DNA of 54,360 nucleotides, taken from contig CALWHJ010000011.1 in assembly GCA_944380355.1 (NCBI GenBank), positions 1 to 54,360 of the forward strand, in the 5' to 3' direction. This document shows, piece by piece, positions 24,842 through 34,778 of the stretch. A program made the position numbers and the translations under genes. The notes below the pieces were generated by a model. It was not told where the DNA came from. It was given only the letters and a program-made list of their open reading frames with translations, and made no database searches. The DNA comes from an uncultured Christensenellaceae bacterium. Its GTDB lineage: Bacteria > Bacillota > Clostridia > Christensenellales > UBA3700. How positions within the stretch are numbered: the first letter of the stretch is position 1; every line of letters begins with the position of its first letter.

Positions 24842-27800
24842 ATGGCTAAGAAGAACAGGGAAGAAAACGTTCAACAGCGCAAAAAGAATACGCGTATCGC
24901 AGACGGCATAGTCCTTACGTGTGTATTTTTCTTGCTAGATTTGATTCTCTTCGGTGTATTCGGCGCGGCGGGAAAAGTCGTAGCTGACTTTTTTGTCGGA
25001 GTATTCGGATATGCTATCTACGGCTACAGTTTAGGACTTACGCTTTTGGGGCTTCTGAGAGCTTGCAATCTCAAAATAAAACAGACTGTCAAAATAGTGC
25101 TTCTTTATTTTGCCATAGTTATCCTGATGGTGACTTTTGCTCACGTAATCAGTTCGCACGAATATACGGGCGCAGGTTGGGGCAAATATATACAGTCTTG
25201 CTTTAGCAATCCTGTTACGGGAGGCGGTGCGATTGCAGCGGTATTCCTGTATCCTTTTGCCCTCGGCAAAGTGTATATGGTAAGTCTTGTCGCAAACGGT
25301 GTCTTGCTTTTCGGACTTGTAATAATTGCAATCCTTTTGCAAGTGAATATAGACATAAATCTCGAGAGATTTTCCTCGCACAAGAAAAAGGGAAGAGCTT
25401 CTAACGGTCAGAATGCAAACGTAGGAATGTTTGACGTGGAATATACGGGCAATGCCGGTGCAGTTAATCTTATCAACCAGACGATGGACGGTAGAGACCT
25501 CGGAGATAAGCTCGCGGGAAACAAAAACGGTACGCTCGGAAACTATGTGCCTATAGACAGACTTGACGTAGGTGCGCAGGAAGCGCCTGAATTTTCCGAA
25601 GAGGGATACGAGGACGCTCAACTCATTCTTGATACGCAGGAAATCGCTAAAGAAGCGGGAAAGCGTGATTATATTTACGCAAAAGAAGATATGTCTGACG
25701 ATACTGTGGATATATCTCAGGCACAGAGAGATATATTCGGTGTAGACGATATTGCAGGTATGAGCGTTATCAACGAAGGAAAACAGGACAAGCCTGTGGA
25801 GCAAACGCTCAACAACAATAATCGTACGTCTTCGGATACTTCCAGATTCGATATTCTTTCGACCAACGAAAGAATGAATATAATAAAGGAAAACGACCGC
25901 CGTTCGAGAGCAAGACGTTCGACTTCTATGGACGATACTCCCGCTCAAAGCATAAATTCCAACTTTGCCGATAAGCTCAACAGTATTCTCAATAAAAAGA
26001 GAGAAATAGAAAACGACAGCGTTCAATCTGACGATTTTACTTTCGACGTCAGCGACGATACCTATGTCGAAGATAAGACTGAAACAAAGCCGATAGAATC
26101 AATAGACGATTTTATCTCAAACACTAACAAAGACAAAACAAAACAGGATTTGTACGATAAAATAAACAATTACGACTTAGGCAGCGTTACGCCTAAGGAA
26201 GAATACAAACAACCTACAGACGGGTATTTCAAAAAGACTTTTGAGCCTAAAAAACCTGTCGAAACTCCTAAGCCTTCAGCTGCACTTCCTACGGAAAAAC
26301 AAACTTCCGTGTTCGACAACGACGAAAAGCAAGAGGAGAAGGAAGAGACTAAACCCGTCGTCAAGAGAAGTCCTTACGTGCCCCCGAGCATAGACAACCT
26401 GAAGGACTACGAGGACCACAGCTCGGCTGATACCGAAGATATACAGGAAAAAGCGCGTATTATCGAAAATACCTATGCAAACTTCGGTATACACGTAGAG
26501 GTCAAACACGTTGTCGCCGGACCTACCGTAACGAGATTCGAGTTTGAAATTCCTCCTACCGTATCCGTAGAAAAGATACCTCAGAGAAAAGGTAACCTTT
26601 TGCTTGCGTTGGCTGTCACTTCGCTCAGAATTGAAGCACCTATTCCCGGCAAGTCCCTCTGCGGTGTAGAAATCCCCAACAAGAAGAGAAAGACGGTCGG
26701 TCTTAAAGACTTTATAGTAAAAGACGAATTCAAAAACCATAAGGGCGGTTTGTACTTTGCTCTCGGTAAGGATATAGACGGCAATTGCTATTATGAGGAT
26801 TTGACGGAGTTTCCTCACTGTCTTATCGCGGGCGGTACCGGTAGCGGTAAGAGCGTATGTCTCAACACTATGCTTATAAGCCTTGTTTACAAGTACTCTC
26901 CCGAAGATTTGCGAATAATTCTCGTAGACCCTAAGGTCGTAGAAATGAAAAAATTCGTCGAGATGCCTCATTTGCTCACGCCTAAGATATACAGCACTCC
27001 CAAAGAAGCGGTATCCATACTCAAATGGCTCGTAGACGAAATGAACAGAAGATACGACGTGCTGGGAAAATATTACGTCAACAATATCTCTTCCTACAAT
27101 GAAATTATCGGAGAAGAGGGCGAAAAAATGCCTTATATCGTTACGATAATGGACGAGGTAGGCGATATTATGATGAGTGACCAAGGCAAGGAATTCGAAA
27201 CCCTTGTAATTACGCTTACTCAAAAAGCGCGTGCGTGCGGTATTCATTTGATACTTGCTACGCAAAGACCTTCCGTAGACGTCATTACGGGTACCATCAA
27301 AGCAAACTTGCCTACCAGAATAGCCTTTGCGGTTACTGCCGGCGTAAACAGTAAGATTATTCTCGACAGCCTCGGTGCGGAAGATTTGCTCGGTATGGGC
27401 GATATGTTGTTTATGAGTAGAAAGTCGAGATATTTACAAAGATTGCAAAATCCTTTCCTCAACGAACTCGAAGTGCGCAACATTATGCTCGATTTGACAA
27501 AGCATAATCAGGCATACTATGACGAAAAGATAATGCAGGAAATTCAGCGCATACAAGAGCCTCCCAAACAAGAGGATACGTCTTCGGAGAAAAACGTCAA
27601 AGAATTTAATTTCCCCGATGACTTGTGTCCCGAAGTTTTGAGACGTATTGTCAATATGGACAACGTTACCATATCCGCTTTGCAAAGAGCATTTACCATA
27701 GGATTCCCCAGAGGCGGTAAGATATTTGACTGGTTGCTCAACAGCGGTTATATAGAGAAGAGCGGTAATAAGCAGATTTGCAGGCTTACCCCCGAACAGG

Positions 27801-27850
27801 TAGAAGCTATTATCGAAAATGCTCGCAATAAAGAACAGGATGAAGATTAA
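24842..27850 (+). CDS. ftsK: FtsK/SpoIIIE family DNA translocase
   Basis: Hexameric ATP-driven DNA pump that clears chromosomes from the division septum (and, in spore formers, fills the forespore). 1002 residues: about four N-terminal membrane helices (about 20-180), then a long, low-complexity, charged linker (about 190-530). The motor has Walker A GGTGSGKS (about 664-671) and Walker B IVTIMDEVGDIM (about 766). A C-terminal gamma winged-helix DNA-reading domain follows (about 930-1000, with ISALQRAFTIGFPRG). The start is ATG at 24842 with AAGGAG; an in-frame GTG at 24821 is upstream of this site and rejected. It precedes pgsA, as in Bacillus spoIIIE. Confidence 0.95.
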   Translation: MAKKNREENVQQRKKNTRIADGIVLTCVFFLLDLILFGVFGAAGKVVADFFVGVFGYAIYGYSLGLTLLGLLRACNLKIKQTVKIVLLYFAIVILMVTFAHVISSHEYTGAGWGKYIQSCFSNPVTGGGAIAAVFLYPFALGKVYMVSLVANGVLLFGLVIIAILLQVNIDINLERFSSHKKKGRASNGQNANVGMFDVEYTGNAGAVNLINQTMDGRDLGDKLAGNKNGTLGNYVPIDRLDVGAQEAPEFSEEGYEDAQLILDTQEIAKEAGKRDYIYAKEDMSDDTVDISQAQRDIFGVDDIAGMSVINEGKQDKPVEQTLNNNNRTSSDTSRFDILSTNERMNIIKENDRRSRARRSTSMDDTPAQSINSNFADKLNSILNKKREIENDSVQSDDFTFDVSDDTYVEDKTETKPIESIDDFISNTNKDKTKQDLYDKINNYDLGSVTPKEEYKQPTDGYFKKTFEPKKPVETPKPSAALPTEKQTSVFDNDEKQEEKEETKPVVKRSPYVPPSIDNLKDYEDHSSADTEDIQEKARIIENTYANFGIHVEVKHVVAGPTVTRFEFEIPPTVSVEKIPQRKGNLLLALAVTSLRIEAPIPGKSLCGVEIPNKKRKTVGLKDFIVKDEFKNHKGGLYFALGKDIDGNCYYEDLTEFPHCLIAGGTGSGKSVCLNTMLISLVYKYSPEDLRIILVDPKVVEMKKFVEMPHLLTPKIYSTPKEAVSILKWLVDEMNRRYDVLGKYYVNNISSYNEIIGEEGEKMPYIVTIMDEVGDIMMSDQGKEFETLVITLTQKARACGIHLILATQRPSVDVITGTIKANLPTRIAFAVTAGVNSKIILDSLGAEDLLGMGDMLFMSRKSRYLQRLQNPFLNELEVRNIMLDLTKHNQAYYDEKIMQEIQRIQEPPKQEDTSSEKNVKEFNFPDDLCPEVLRRIVNMDNVTISALQRAFTIGFPRGGKIFDWLLNSGYIEKSGNKQICRLTPEQVEAIIENARNKEQDED

Positions 27851-27881
27851 AAATTTTTCCTTTAGGAAAAGGAGTTTATAA

Positions 27882-28598
27882 ATGGGTAAAAAAATAACAA
27901 TGACAATTCCCACAAAGATTACGATGGTAAGACTCGTAATGATACCTTTTGTGATACTGTGTTATTGTCTTCAGAGTCTAAACGAGTATTTATTTATACT
28001 CACAGCGGCACTGTTTCTCATAGCGTCTATGACGGATTATCTCGACGGACATATCGCAAGAAAGTACAATATGATAAGCGACCTCGGCAAATTGCTTGAC
28101 CCTATCGCGGACAAGGTGCTCGTTGCGGCAGGACTGTTTATAGTTATCGACGGCGGATATATTCCCGTCAAGTACTTTGCTTTGATATGTACCACGATTA
28201 TCATAGCAAGAGAATTTATGATAGGCGTTATCCGTCAGATGGCAGCACTCAAAAAAGTCGTTCTTGCAGCAGATAAGCTCGGCAAAATCAAGACTGCTAC
28301 TACTATGTTTGCGCTTACGTTTTTGTTGCTTTCCGCCAACGATAATATCGTGTTCGTAGTATTCGGATACGTAGGTACGGTATTGTTTGCTTTGGCTACG
28401 TTGTTTACGTTGATATCGGGATTGAATTATCTTATAAAGAATTTCGATTTGATACTCAGCGACGACATCAAGAAAAACGCAAAAGCCGACGTATCCGAAA
28501 AGCAAGAGGACGCCGAATTGGAAAAGGTTGGGGACAGAATCTTCGTTGCCGACGGAAAAGAACAGAAAAAGGAAGAAGCGCCCGACGACGCCAGATAA
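27882..28598 (+). CDS. pgsA: CDP-diacylglycerol-glycerol-3-phosphate 3-phosphatidyltransferase
   Basis: Integral membrane enzyme making phosphatidylglycerophosphate, the first step to phosphatidylglycerol. The CDP-alcohol phosphotransferase signature D-x2-DG-x2-AR-x8-G-x3-D-x3-D is complete at about residues 52-77 (from DYLDGHIAR to DPIADK). About six membrane helices. A charged tail of some 45 residues after about 190 exceeds the usual length. AAAGGAG precedes the ATG. Position between ftsK and the recA region is conserved in Bacillota. Confidence 0.93.
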   Translation: MGKKITMTIPTKITMVRLVMIPFVILCYCLQSLNEYLFILTAALFLIASMTDYLDGHIARKYNMISDLGKLLDPIADKVLVAAGLFIVIDGGYIPVKYFALICTTIIIAREFMIGVIRQMAALKKVVLAADKLGKIKTATTMFALTFLLLSANDNIVFVVFGYVGTVLFALATLFTLISGLNYLIKNFDLILSDDIKKNAKADVSEKQEDAELEKVGDRIFVADGKEQKKEEAPDDAR

Positions 28599-28653
28599 TT
28601 AGTAGGTGCCGCAATCATAGCGGCAAGGCTTATCGCCAAACTAACAGGAAATT

Positions 28654-29973
28654 ATGAAAATAGGACTCGTATCGCTAGGTTGCGATAAAAACAGAATAGA
28701 CAGCGAAAATATGCTGGCATATCTCGTAAAAGACGGATTCGAGCTTACTTCCGAGCCCGAAAACGCCGATATTATCGTGGTCAATACCTGCGGATTTATA
28801 GACAGTGCAAAAAAAGAAGCGATTGATACAATACTGGAAATGGCTGAGTATAAAAAAGATAAATGCAAGTATCTTATCGTTACGGGCTGTCTGAGTCAGA
28901 GGTATATGGACGAATTGAAAGACGGTTTTCCCGAAGTCGATATGTTTTTAGGTACGGCAAGTTATCACAAAATGCCCGAACTTATAAAACAGATGGTCAG
29001 CGGAAATGCCGATAAGTGTTATGCCAACGATAAAGACGAAAGAGTATTTTCGTCCGACAGAGTGCTTACTACGCCTTATCACTATGCCTATCTAAAGATA
29101 GCCGAAGGCTGTGACAACCGCTGTACTTATTGTGCTATACCTTATATCAGAGGTAAATATACCTCTCGTCCGATAGAAGATATAGTAGCTGAAGCTAAGG
29201 ATATTATTACAAAATACGGCACGAAAGAACTTATTCTCGTAGCGCAGGACGTTTCCAGATACGGACTTGACCTTTACGGGAAGATAAGACTGATAGATTT
29301 ACTCGAGGAATTGTCCAAACTCGACGTGGCGTGGATTAGACTTTTGTATCTGTATCCCGAACTCGTTGATGAAAGACTTATAGAATATATTGCGTCAAAT
29401 CCTAAGGTTTGCAACTATTTGGATATACCTTGTCAGCACGTAAGCGACAAGATACTCAAACTTATGAACAGACGCGTGAGAAAGGAGCAAATCGAAAATC
29501 TTTTTGCTATGATACGCAAACACGGTGATTTTACTATAAGGTCCACTTTTATCGTCGGTTTTCCCAGAGAAACGCAAGAAGATTTTGACGAGTTAAAAGA
29601 GTTTATCGAAAGAGCAAAACTCGACAGATGCGGATTTTTTGCATATTCGTGCGAGGACAATACTCCTGCCAGTCGTCTGGACGGACAAATCGACGAGGAT
29701 ATAAAGCTTCAAAGGCAGGAAGAACTGTATGCCGTACAAGAGAAAAATATGCTCGAAAATCTTGCCAAGAGGGTAGGTGCGGTAATTGAAGTGCTTTACG
29801 AAGGCATAGATTACGATTTGCAGGTGTTTTACGGCAGAAGTCAGTATGATGCGCCTGAGATAGATACAAAAGTTTATTTTGTAGCGGACAAACCGCTCGA
29901 AATAGGAAAAATATACAAAGTCAGAATCGAAGAACTCAACGGAGAAGATTACTTCGGAAGAGTAGAGGAATGA
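28654..29973 (+). CDS. rimO: Ribosomal protein S12 methylthiotransferase
   Basis: Radical SAM methylthiotransferase that thiomethylates an aspartate of ribosomal protein S12. 439 residues: an N-terminal MTTase domain with three cluster cysteines (SLGC at 10, NTCGF near 46, TGCLSQR near 80), a radical SAM domain with CDNRCTYC (about 153-160) and a C-terminal TRAM domain (about 375 onward). The SLGCDKNRIDSENML start is the RimO rather than the MiaB pattern. AGGA precedes the ATG. It follows pgsA with a small hairpin but no T-tract between, so one transcript is likely. Confidence 0.95.
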   Translation: MKIGLVSLGCDKNRIDSENMLAYLVKDGFELTSEPENADIIVVNTCGFIDSAKKEAIDTILEMAEYKKDKCKYLIVTGCLSQRYMDELKDGFPEVDMFLGTASYHKMPELIKQMVSGNADKCYANDKDERVFSSDRVLTTPYHYAYLKIAEGCDNRCTYCAIPYIRGKYTSRPIEDIVAEAKDIITKYGTKELILVAQDVSRYGLDLYGKIRLIDLLEELSKLDVAWIRLLYLYPELVDERLIEYIASNPKVCNYLDIPCQHVSDKILKLMNRRVRKEQIENLFAMIRKHGDFTIRSTFIVGFPRETQEDFDELKEFIERAKLDRCGFFAYSCEDNTPASRLDGQIDEDIKLQRQEELYAVQEKNMLENLAKRVGAVIEVLYEGIDYDLQVFYGRSQYDAPEIDTKVYFVADKPLEIGKIYKVRIEELNGEDYFGRVEE

Positions 29974-30001
29974 CGGATTATCGGGAGAAAACAGTAAAAT
30001 T

Positions 30002-30709
30002 ATGATTGAGACTTGCAAAAACTGTTGTATACTCAAAGCTTTCGATATCGATAACGATATCGTCAACAAGTGTAAATCTTTGGCAAACGTCGAGGGTGTC
30101 AATCTCGAGTTTTCGCAAAAATATTTAGACTGTAAACTCACTCTGATAAATAAGAGTGCAAGCGATATCGTCTTTCAAAAAATACTCGACGATATTCTGG
30201 ATATTCTCAGCGACAATCTCTATGCAAATTACGATACTACGCTCGAGCAATGCGTGATTGAAAACGCAAGACAGCGCGGTATGAAAATAGCCGTTGCCGA
30301 ATCTTTGACAGGAGGAATGATTTGTTCGCGTCTTGTCAACGTTGCGGGTAGCAGCTCTGTTTTGTATGAGGGATTTGTAACCTATGACGCATCTGCCAAG
30401 GTAAGACGTCTGCACGTAAAACTGTCTACTATTGAGGAATTCGGTGTAGTCAGCGAAGAAGTGTGCAGAGAAATGATTCAGGGGCTATTGTCCAACAACG
30501 AGATAGATTTTGCAATATCCACTACGGGATGTGCAGGTCCTTCGAGCGACGAATACGATACTCCTATAGGACTTTCGTACATAGGCATAGGCGACAGAGA
30601 AAAAATCAACGTATACGATACATTCTTCGATAAGGAAAGAAACGAAATAAGAAAATGCGTAACAAATACTGCGCTGTATCTCGCGCTTAAAAACATAAAT
30701 CAATTATAA
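30002..30709 (+). CDS. CinA C-terminal (nicotinamide-nucleotide amidase) protein lacking the MoCF domain
   Basis: Residues from about 86 form a CinA C-terminal domain: VAESLTGGMICSRLVNVAGS, GFVTYDASAK, GVVSEEVCREM and STTGCAGP, which in characterised proteins deamidates nicotinamide mononucleotide in pyridine-nucleotide recycling. The first 85 residues resemble the small linker domain that follows the MoCF domain in full CinA. The N-terminal molybdopterin-binding domain itself is absent; full CinA proteins are about 410 residues, this one 235. The intergenic gap is too short (28 nt) to hold the missing part. It sits between rimO and recA, the normal cinA place. Confidence 0.85.
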   Translation: MIETCKNCCILKAFDIDNDIVNKCKSLANVEGVNLEFSQKYLDCKLTLINKSASDIVFQKILDDILDILSDNLYANYDTTLEQCVIENARQRGMKIAVAESLTGGMICSRLVNVAGSSSVLYEGFVTYDASAKVRRLHVKLSTIEEFGVVSEEVCREMIQGLLSNNEIDFAISTTGCAGPSSDEYDTPIGLSYIGIGDREKINVYDTFFDKERNEIRKCVTNTALYLALKNINQL

Positions 30710-30733
30710 AATACGATACTTAAGAGGTGTAAA

Positions 30734-31747
30734 ATGGAAAAGGAAAAGAAGTCCGTCGACAATGAAAAAGCCGAACTTGTCGCTGACGCGATTGCCAAAA
30801 TCGAAAAGCAGTACGGCAAAGGCTCTATTATCAGACTCGGCGATAAGGAAATCGAACATATAGACGTTATCAGTACGGGATGTCTTACTCTCGATATGGC
30901 ACTGGGAGTAGGCGGCTTGCCCAAGGGCAGAATAATCGAAATTTACGGCCCCGAATCTTCCGGTAAAACTACCGTAGCATTGCACGCGATTGCGGCTTGT
31001 CAAGCAGGCGGCGGTATGGCTGCATTTATCGACGCGGAACACGCACTTGACCCTGTATATGCCGAAAAACTTGGCGTAAACGTAAAAGACTTGTATGTCA
31101 GCCAACCTGACAGCGGTGAGCAAGCACTTGACATTCTCGAAACTTTGGTAAGAAGCAACGCTATGGATATCATCGTAGTAGACTCCGTTGCGGCATTGAC
31201 GCCCAGAGCGGAAATCGAAGGAGAAATGGGACAGAGCGTAGTCGGCTTGCAAGCAAGACTAATGTCGCAAGCGGCAAGAAAACTTACGGCAATTATAAAT
31301 AAAACCAAAACCTGTGTAATCTTTATCAATCAGCTGAGAGAAAAGGTAGGCGTAATGTTCGGTAATCCCGAAGTTACTCCCGGCGGTAAGGCTCTTAAAT
31401 TCTATTCGAGCATCAGAATAGAGGTCAGAAAGGGAGACAGTCTCAAAGACGGTAGTGAGATTATCGGCAACCGCGCTAAGGCAAAAGTAGTAAAGAACAA
31501 AGTTGCTCCTCCTTTCAAAACAGCCGAATTCGATATCGTATTCGGTAAAGGTATCAACAACAACGGTTGTCTTGTAGACCTCGGAATTGCTATGGATATA
31601 CTCAAAAAGAGCGGTTCGTGGATCAGCTATAATGACGAAAAAATCGGTCAGGGCAGAGATAAAACCGTGCAATATCTCGAGGATAATCCCGAAGTTGCAG
31701 AAGAAATCAAAAACAAGATACTTCAAAAAGCTTCAGAAGAGGAATAA
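30734..31747 (+). CDS. recA: Recombinase RecA
   Basis: DNA strand-exchange ATPase and SOS co-protease, 337 residues. Walker A is GPESSGKT (about 73-80), Walker B is in [10 protein letters not shown], and loop L1 ([19 protein letters not shown]) and loop L2 ([20 protein letters not shown]) are present. The family tail is shorter than in E. coli. AAGAGGTG precedes the ATG. No LexA-type operator could be recognised with confidence in the 24-nt gap before it, so it probably shares the upstream transcript. Confidence 0.98.
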   Translation: MEKEKKSVDNEKAELVADAIAKIEKQYGKGSIIRLGDKEIEHIDVISTGCLTLDMALGVGGLPKGRIIEIYGPESSGKTTVALHAIAACQAGGGMAAFIDAEHALDPVYAEKLGVNVKDLYVSQPDSGEQALDILETLVRSNAMDIIVVDSVAALTPRAEIEGEMGQSVVGLQARLMSQAARKLTAIINKTKTCVIFINQLREKVGVMFGNPEVTPGGKALKFYSSIRIEVRKGDSLKDGSEIIGNRAKAKVVKNKVAPPFKTAEFDIVFGKGINNNGCLVDLGIAMDILKKSGSWISYNDEKIGQGRDKTVQYLEDNPEVAEEIKNKILQKASEEE

Positions 31748-31780
31748 AACATTATATTTAAAGCTGTTTTACAACAGACA

Positions 31781-31810
31781 AAAAAAAGGAGCGTGCGCTC
31801 CTTTTTTTAT
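31781..31810 (+). terminator. Intrinsic terminator after recA
   Basis: AAAAAAAGGAGC, loop GTGC, with GCTCCTTTTTTT, a long stem ending in a T-tract; likely works on both strands. The AT-rich stretch from here to 31970 holds no supported gene. Confidence 0.9.
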
Positions 31811-31970
31811 GTGCAGACTAATTTATCGTAATAGTGAATAAATTTACGGAATTAAAAATTTTTATGCATAATAGTTAATTTTTTTATAAGCTGATGACAA
31901 AATATTGTATACATTTTTATATTTATATACTATTAGTATGTATTTATAATAATTAATAATATAATTACTA

Positions 31971-32000
31971 TTGACTTTTTTGTGCCGAATAGTCTATAAT
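31971..32000 (+). promoter_or_regulatory. Promoter of rny
   Basis: TTGACT (31971-31976), 18-nt spacer, TATAAT (31995-32000). Confidence 0.75.
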
Positions 32001-32060
32001 TTAAGTGCATAAATATTTATTTATGCCGTAACTTTACAATTTAATATTAAGGAGGCTAAA

Positions 32061-33674
32061 ATGGAATTCAATATGAATTGCTTGAATTTTCTCCTTGGGG
32101 TAGATGCAGGTATTGTAGTGCTTATATCCGTACTTTTCGCGCTTGCAGGCATAGGCGGCGGTATAGGTATCGGCATTTTGATATACAAGGCTTATACGAA
32201 AAAAACAGTCGGTGGAGTAAAAGACGAATGCGAGCGTATGAAGAGAGAAGCTCGCGAAGAATCTAAGACTTATCTCAAGGAAGCAAAAATCGAAGCAAAA
32301 GAAGAACAGCACAGACTTCGTAAGGAGTTTGAAAGAGAGTCCAAAGAACAAAAGGCGGAAATAGCGAGAAACGAACAGCGCGTCGCTCAGAGAGAAGATC
32401 AGCTTGTCAAAAGAGAACTTGCTATTGACAAAAAGTCTGATGCCGTGGACGAAAAGAAAAAACAATTAGAAGACAAAGAGAAAGAACTCGAAAATATCGA
32501 GCAGGAATTGCAGAGTGCGCATTCCAAGATGCTCGAGGAACTCGAAAAAGTAGCTAAGCTCACGCAGGAGGAAGCAAAAGACATACTGATGAACGAACTT
32601 ATAGACGACGTCAAAAAGTATGCGGCAGTAACAGCAAAAGAGATTGAGCAAAAAGCTAAAGACGAGGCGGAAAAGAAGGCTAAAAATATCGTGGGTATGG
32701 CTATTCAGAGATGTGCAGCCGACCACGCTTCCGAAATAGCGGTATCGGTTGTCCAGCTTCCCAATGAGGATATGAAGGGCAGACTGATAGGAAGAGTGGG
32801 TAGAAATATCCGTGCGATAGAGAATTCTACGGGAGTAGATTTGATTATAGACGATACTCCGGACGTAGTAACCGTTTCCGGATTTGACCCCGTAAGAAGA
32901 GAAATCGCAAAACTTACTATCGAAAGACTTGTCGCGGACGGTAGAATACACCCCGCAAAGATAGAAGAGACCGTAGAAAAAGTTAAGAGAGAAATCGAAC
33001 AGCAGATGAAAGAAGCGGGCGAAAACGCTGCTTTCGACGCAAACGTATACGGTTTGCATCCCGAAATCATCAAGCTTTTGGGCAGACTTAAATACCGTAC
33101 CAGCTACGGACAAAACGTACTCAATCACTCGCTTGAAGTAAGTTATCTTGCGGGAATGATGGCGGCTGAGCTGGGTGCGGACGTAAAGATTGCCAAGCGT
33201 GCGGGATTGTTGCACGATATAGGTAAAGCTGTAGACCACGAAGTTGAGGGTACTCACGTAAGCATAGGTGTGGAAATTGCTAAGAAGTTTAAAGAACAAA
33301 GAGCGGTAATTCACGCTATTGAGGCACACCACGGAGACGTAGAGCCTACCACGCTCGAAGCTATTATCGTACAAGCGGCAGACGCAATATCCGGCGCAAG
33401 ACCCGGAGCGAGAAGAGAGTCGCTCGAAAATTACGTCAAGAGACTGGAGAAACTCGAAGGCGTTGCCAATTCCTTTGAGGGCGTCGAGCAGTCGTACGCA
33501 ATTCAGGCGGGCAGAGAAATCAGAGTTATCGTCAAGCCTGAAGTTGTCGACGACGAAGCTACAACCTTTATGGCAAAGGATATCGCGAAAAAGATTGAAG
33601 CGGAACTCGAATATCCCGGTCAGATTAAGGTCAACGTAATAAGAGAAGTAAGACAAGTCGAATATGCAAAATAG
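32061..33674 (+). CDS. rny: Ribonuclease Y
   Basis: Membrane-anchored endoribonuclease that starts mRNA decay in Bacillota, 537 residues. One N-terminal membrane helix (about 18-45), a long charged coiled coil (about 50-200), a KH domain ([19 protein letters not shown], about 240), and an HD domain with [12 protein letters not shown] (about 383) plus HSLEVSYL and EAHHGD. AAGGAGG precedes the ATG. It follows recA as in Bacillus but has its own promoter and terminator. The helix would place it at the membrane, where it could act with PNPase encoded earlier. Confidence 0.96.
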   Translation: MEFNMNCLNFLLGVDAGIVVLISVLFALAGIGGGIGIGILIYKAYTKKTVGGVKDECERMKREAREESKTYLKEAKIEAKEEQHRLRKEFERESKEQKAEIARNEQRVAQREDQLVKRELAIDKKSDAVDEKKKQLEDKEKELENIEQELQSAHSKMLEELEKVAKLTQEEAKDILMNELIDDVKKYAAVTAKEIEQKAKDEAEKKAKNIVGMAIQRCAADHASEIAVSVVQLPNEDMKGRLIGRVGRNIRAIENSTGVDLIIDDTPDVVTVSGFDPVRREIAKLTIERLVADGRIHPAKIEETVEKVKREIEQQMKEAGENAAFDANVYGLHPEIIKLLGRLKYRTSYGQNVLNHSLEVSYLAGMMAAELGADVKIAKRAGLLHDIGKAVDHEVEGTHVSIGVEIAKKFKEQRAVIHAIEAHHGDVEPTTLEAIIVQAADAISGARPGARRESLENYVKRLEKLEGVANSFEGVEQSYAIQAGREIRVIVKPEVVDDEATTFMAKDIAKKIEAELEYPGQIKVNVIREVRQVEYAK

Positions 33675-33702
33675 TTCGCTTTAAATCTCGTTAATTGTTT
33701 TT

Positions 33703-33732
33703 GGGAGTACCTATGGTACTCCCTTTTTCTTT
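33703..33732 (+). terminator. Intrinsic terminator after rny
   Basis: GGGAGTACC, loop TAT, GGTACTCCC (9 perfect pairs), then TTTTTCTTT. Confidence 0.92.
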
Positions 33733-33759
33733 GGCATTATATCGCTTTGGAGGTATTTG

Positions 33760-34383
33760 TCAGAACAAAATCTTTGCCGTTACGAAAGGATAAAGCAAAG
33801 TGTGTATGAGAATAACGCAACTCGAAATGCCTATTAACGCAAGCGTAAAAGTCAGCATTTTTTTGAGCGTTATAGGGCAATGGTCATTGCAATAGAAATA
33901 GTTTGAGTTAATGTAGCATACCGTCGTAACGACTACCGCCACGAAGACCGTAAATATCGGTACGTAAAACAATATCGTATCGAGTATATTCAAAACGAGT
34001 GAATATTGCCAGCTTCCGACAATGTTTACTGCCAGTCGGTAGGCAATGAAAGTTACGAGAAAATAAAGACACGCAAAAGTGTATTTTTTGCGATACGTAA
34101 TCATTGATATAAGTGCCGTTCCCATATTCAGAAGCACATATTCAAGCGATACTTTGATATACGAGTATTCGCCTTGAGTGAGCAGATAATAGTAATTGTC
34201 ATGCGAAATACCGCTCTCGTAATTGAGTACGATAAAAAGTGAGATTGCAAATACCGTCAGGTAAAGCAAATAAAAGGTGAGCAAAAACACCCTGTTTGAA
34301 GTGCAGTAGCGTTTTGCCCAGTCGAAAAGGTCGCGACACGTCGCGTGCGTTCTTTTAAAATTGCGTATTTTGTCCTTCAACAT
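33760..34383 (-). CDS. Multi-pass membrane protein, possible divergent SpoIIM relative
   Basis: A 207-residue protein with about five hydrophobic helices: near 32-54, 80-96, 102-122, 130-155 and 172-200. I do not recognise it confidently. The layout (cytoplasmic start, first helix, a polar loop containing NYYYLLTQGEYSY, a closely spaced central set of helices, and a final LIGISSCVILIHTLLYPFVTA segment) is reminiscent of SpoIIM of the forespore-engulfment complex. SpoIIM also lies near dacF in Bacillus. It sits 53 nt downstream of the Spo0A-domain gene on the same strand, so the two probably form an operon. No ribosome site stands out. Confidence 0.5.
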   Translation of the reverse strand: MLKDKIRNFKRTHATCRDLFDWAKRYCTSNRVFLLTFYLLYLTVFAISLFIVLNYESGISHDNYYYLLTQGEYSYIKVSLEYVLLNMGTALISMITYRKKYTFACLYFLVTFIAYRLAVNIVGSWQYSLVLNILDTILFYVPIFTVFVAVVVTTVCYINSNYFYCNDHCPITLKKMLTFTLALIGISSCVILIHTLLYPFVTAKILF

Positions 34384-34436
34384 AATCTACCTTGTAATAA
34401 AGGATATTACATTAAAAGACAATTTATGACACGCAA

Positions 34437-34778
34437 TTACTCTATGAGTCTAAGCAATATTTTGTCGCAGATATGCAGTATCAGCTGTTTTGCCGTAGGC
34501 TTTCCTTTATTCATATCTATCGTATTGCCGAATTCTTTGTAAAGAGTGTCTATATCGCCGTCCAGCCAGGCTTTTGAGATGCAGTTTTGTATATTCTTGT
34601 CTATACTCCATTGCGATTTATGGTATTTTTCGCTGAGATTGCGGTAGCCTTTTTGTTTAAGCGGGAGTATATTAGTACCGTTTATATACATATCAATCAA
34701 TTCGTATATGTATTTGTAACCAAGACTTTGAGGCTTAAGACCTATTGCCAGCATATATTCGTAAATCAATCTTTCCAT
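34437..34778 (-). CDS. Orphan Spo0A C-terminal (output) domain protein
   Basis: A 113-residue protein matching nearly end to end the DNA-binding output domain of the sporulation master regulator Spo0A: IGLKPQSLGYKYIYELIDM, the YRNLSEKYHKS helix, the ISKAWLDGDIDTLYKEFG segment and the GKPTAKQLILHICDK end. The phosphorylated receiver domain is missing altogether, and upstream sequence (34779-34903) cannot encode it. Arginines in Spo0A's recognition helix (SRVERAIRH region) are here replaced by WSIDKNIQN. It is followed on the same strand by a membrane protein and is divergent from a DacF-type gene. It may be a phosphorylation-independent regulator or a degenerate remnant. Confidence 0.8.
   Translation of the reverse strand: MERLIYEYMLAIGLKPQSLGYKYIYELIDMYINGTNILPLKQKGYRNLSEKYHKSQWSIDKNIQNCISKAWLDGDIDTLYKEFGNTIDMNKGKPTAKQLILHICDKILLRLIE

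Noticed and set aside
28607..28625. TGCCGC/GCGGCA hairpin between pgsA and rimO as a terminator
   Set aside because: No T-tract follows, and it is only six pairs, so it was not annotated as a terminator.
32466..33656. 396-codon antisense frame over rny
   Set aside because: Opposite a complete RNase Y; no recognisable domain.
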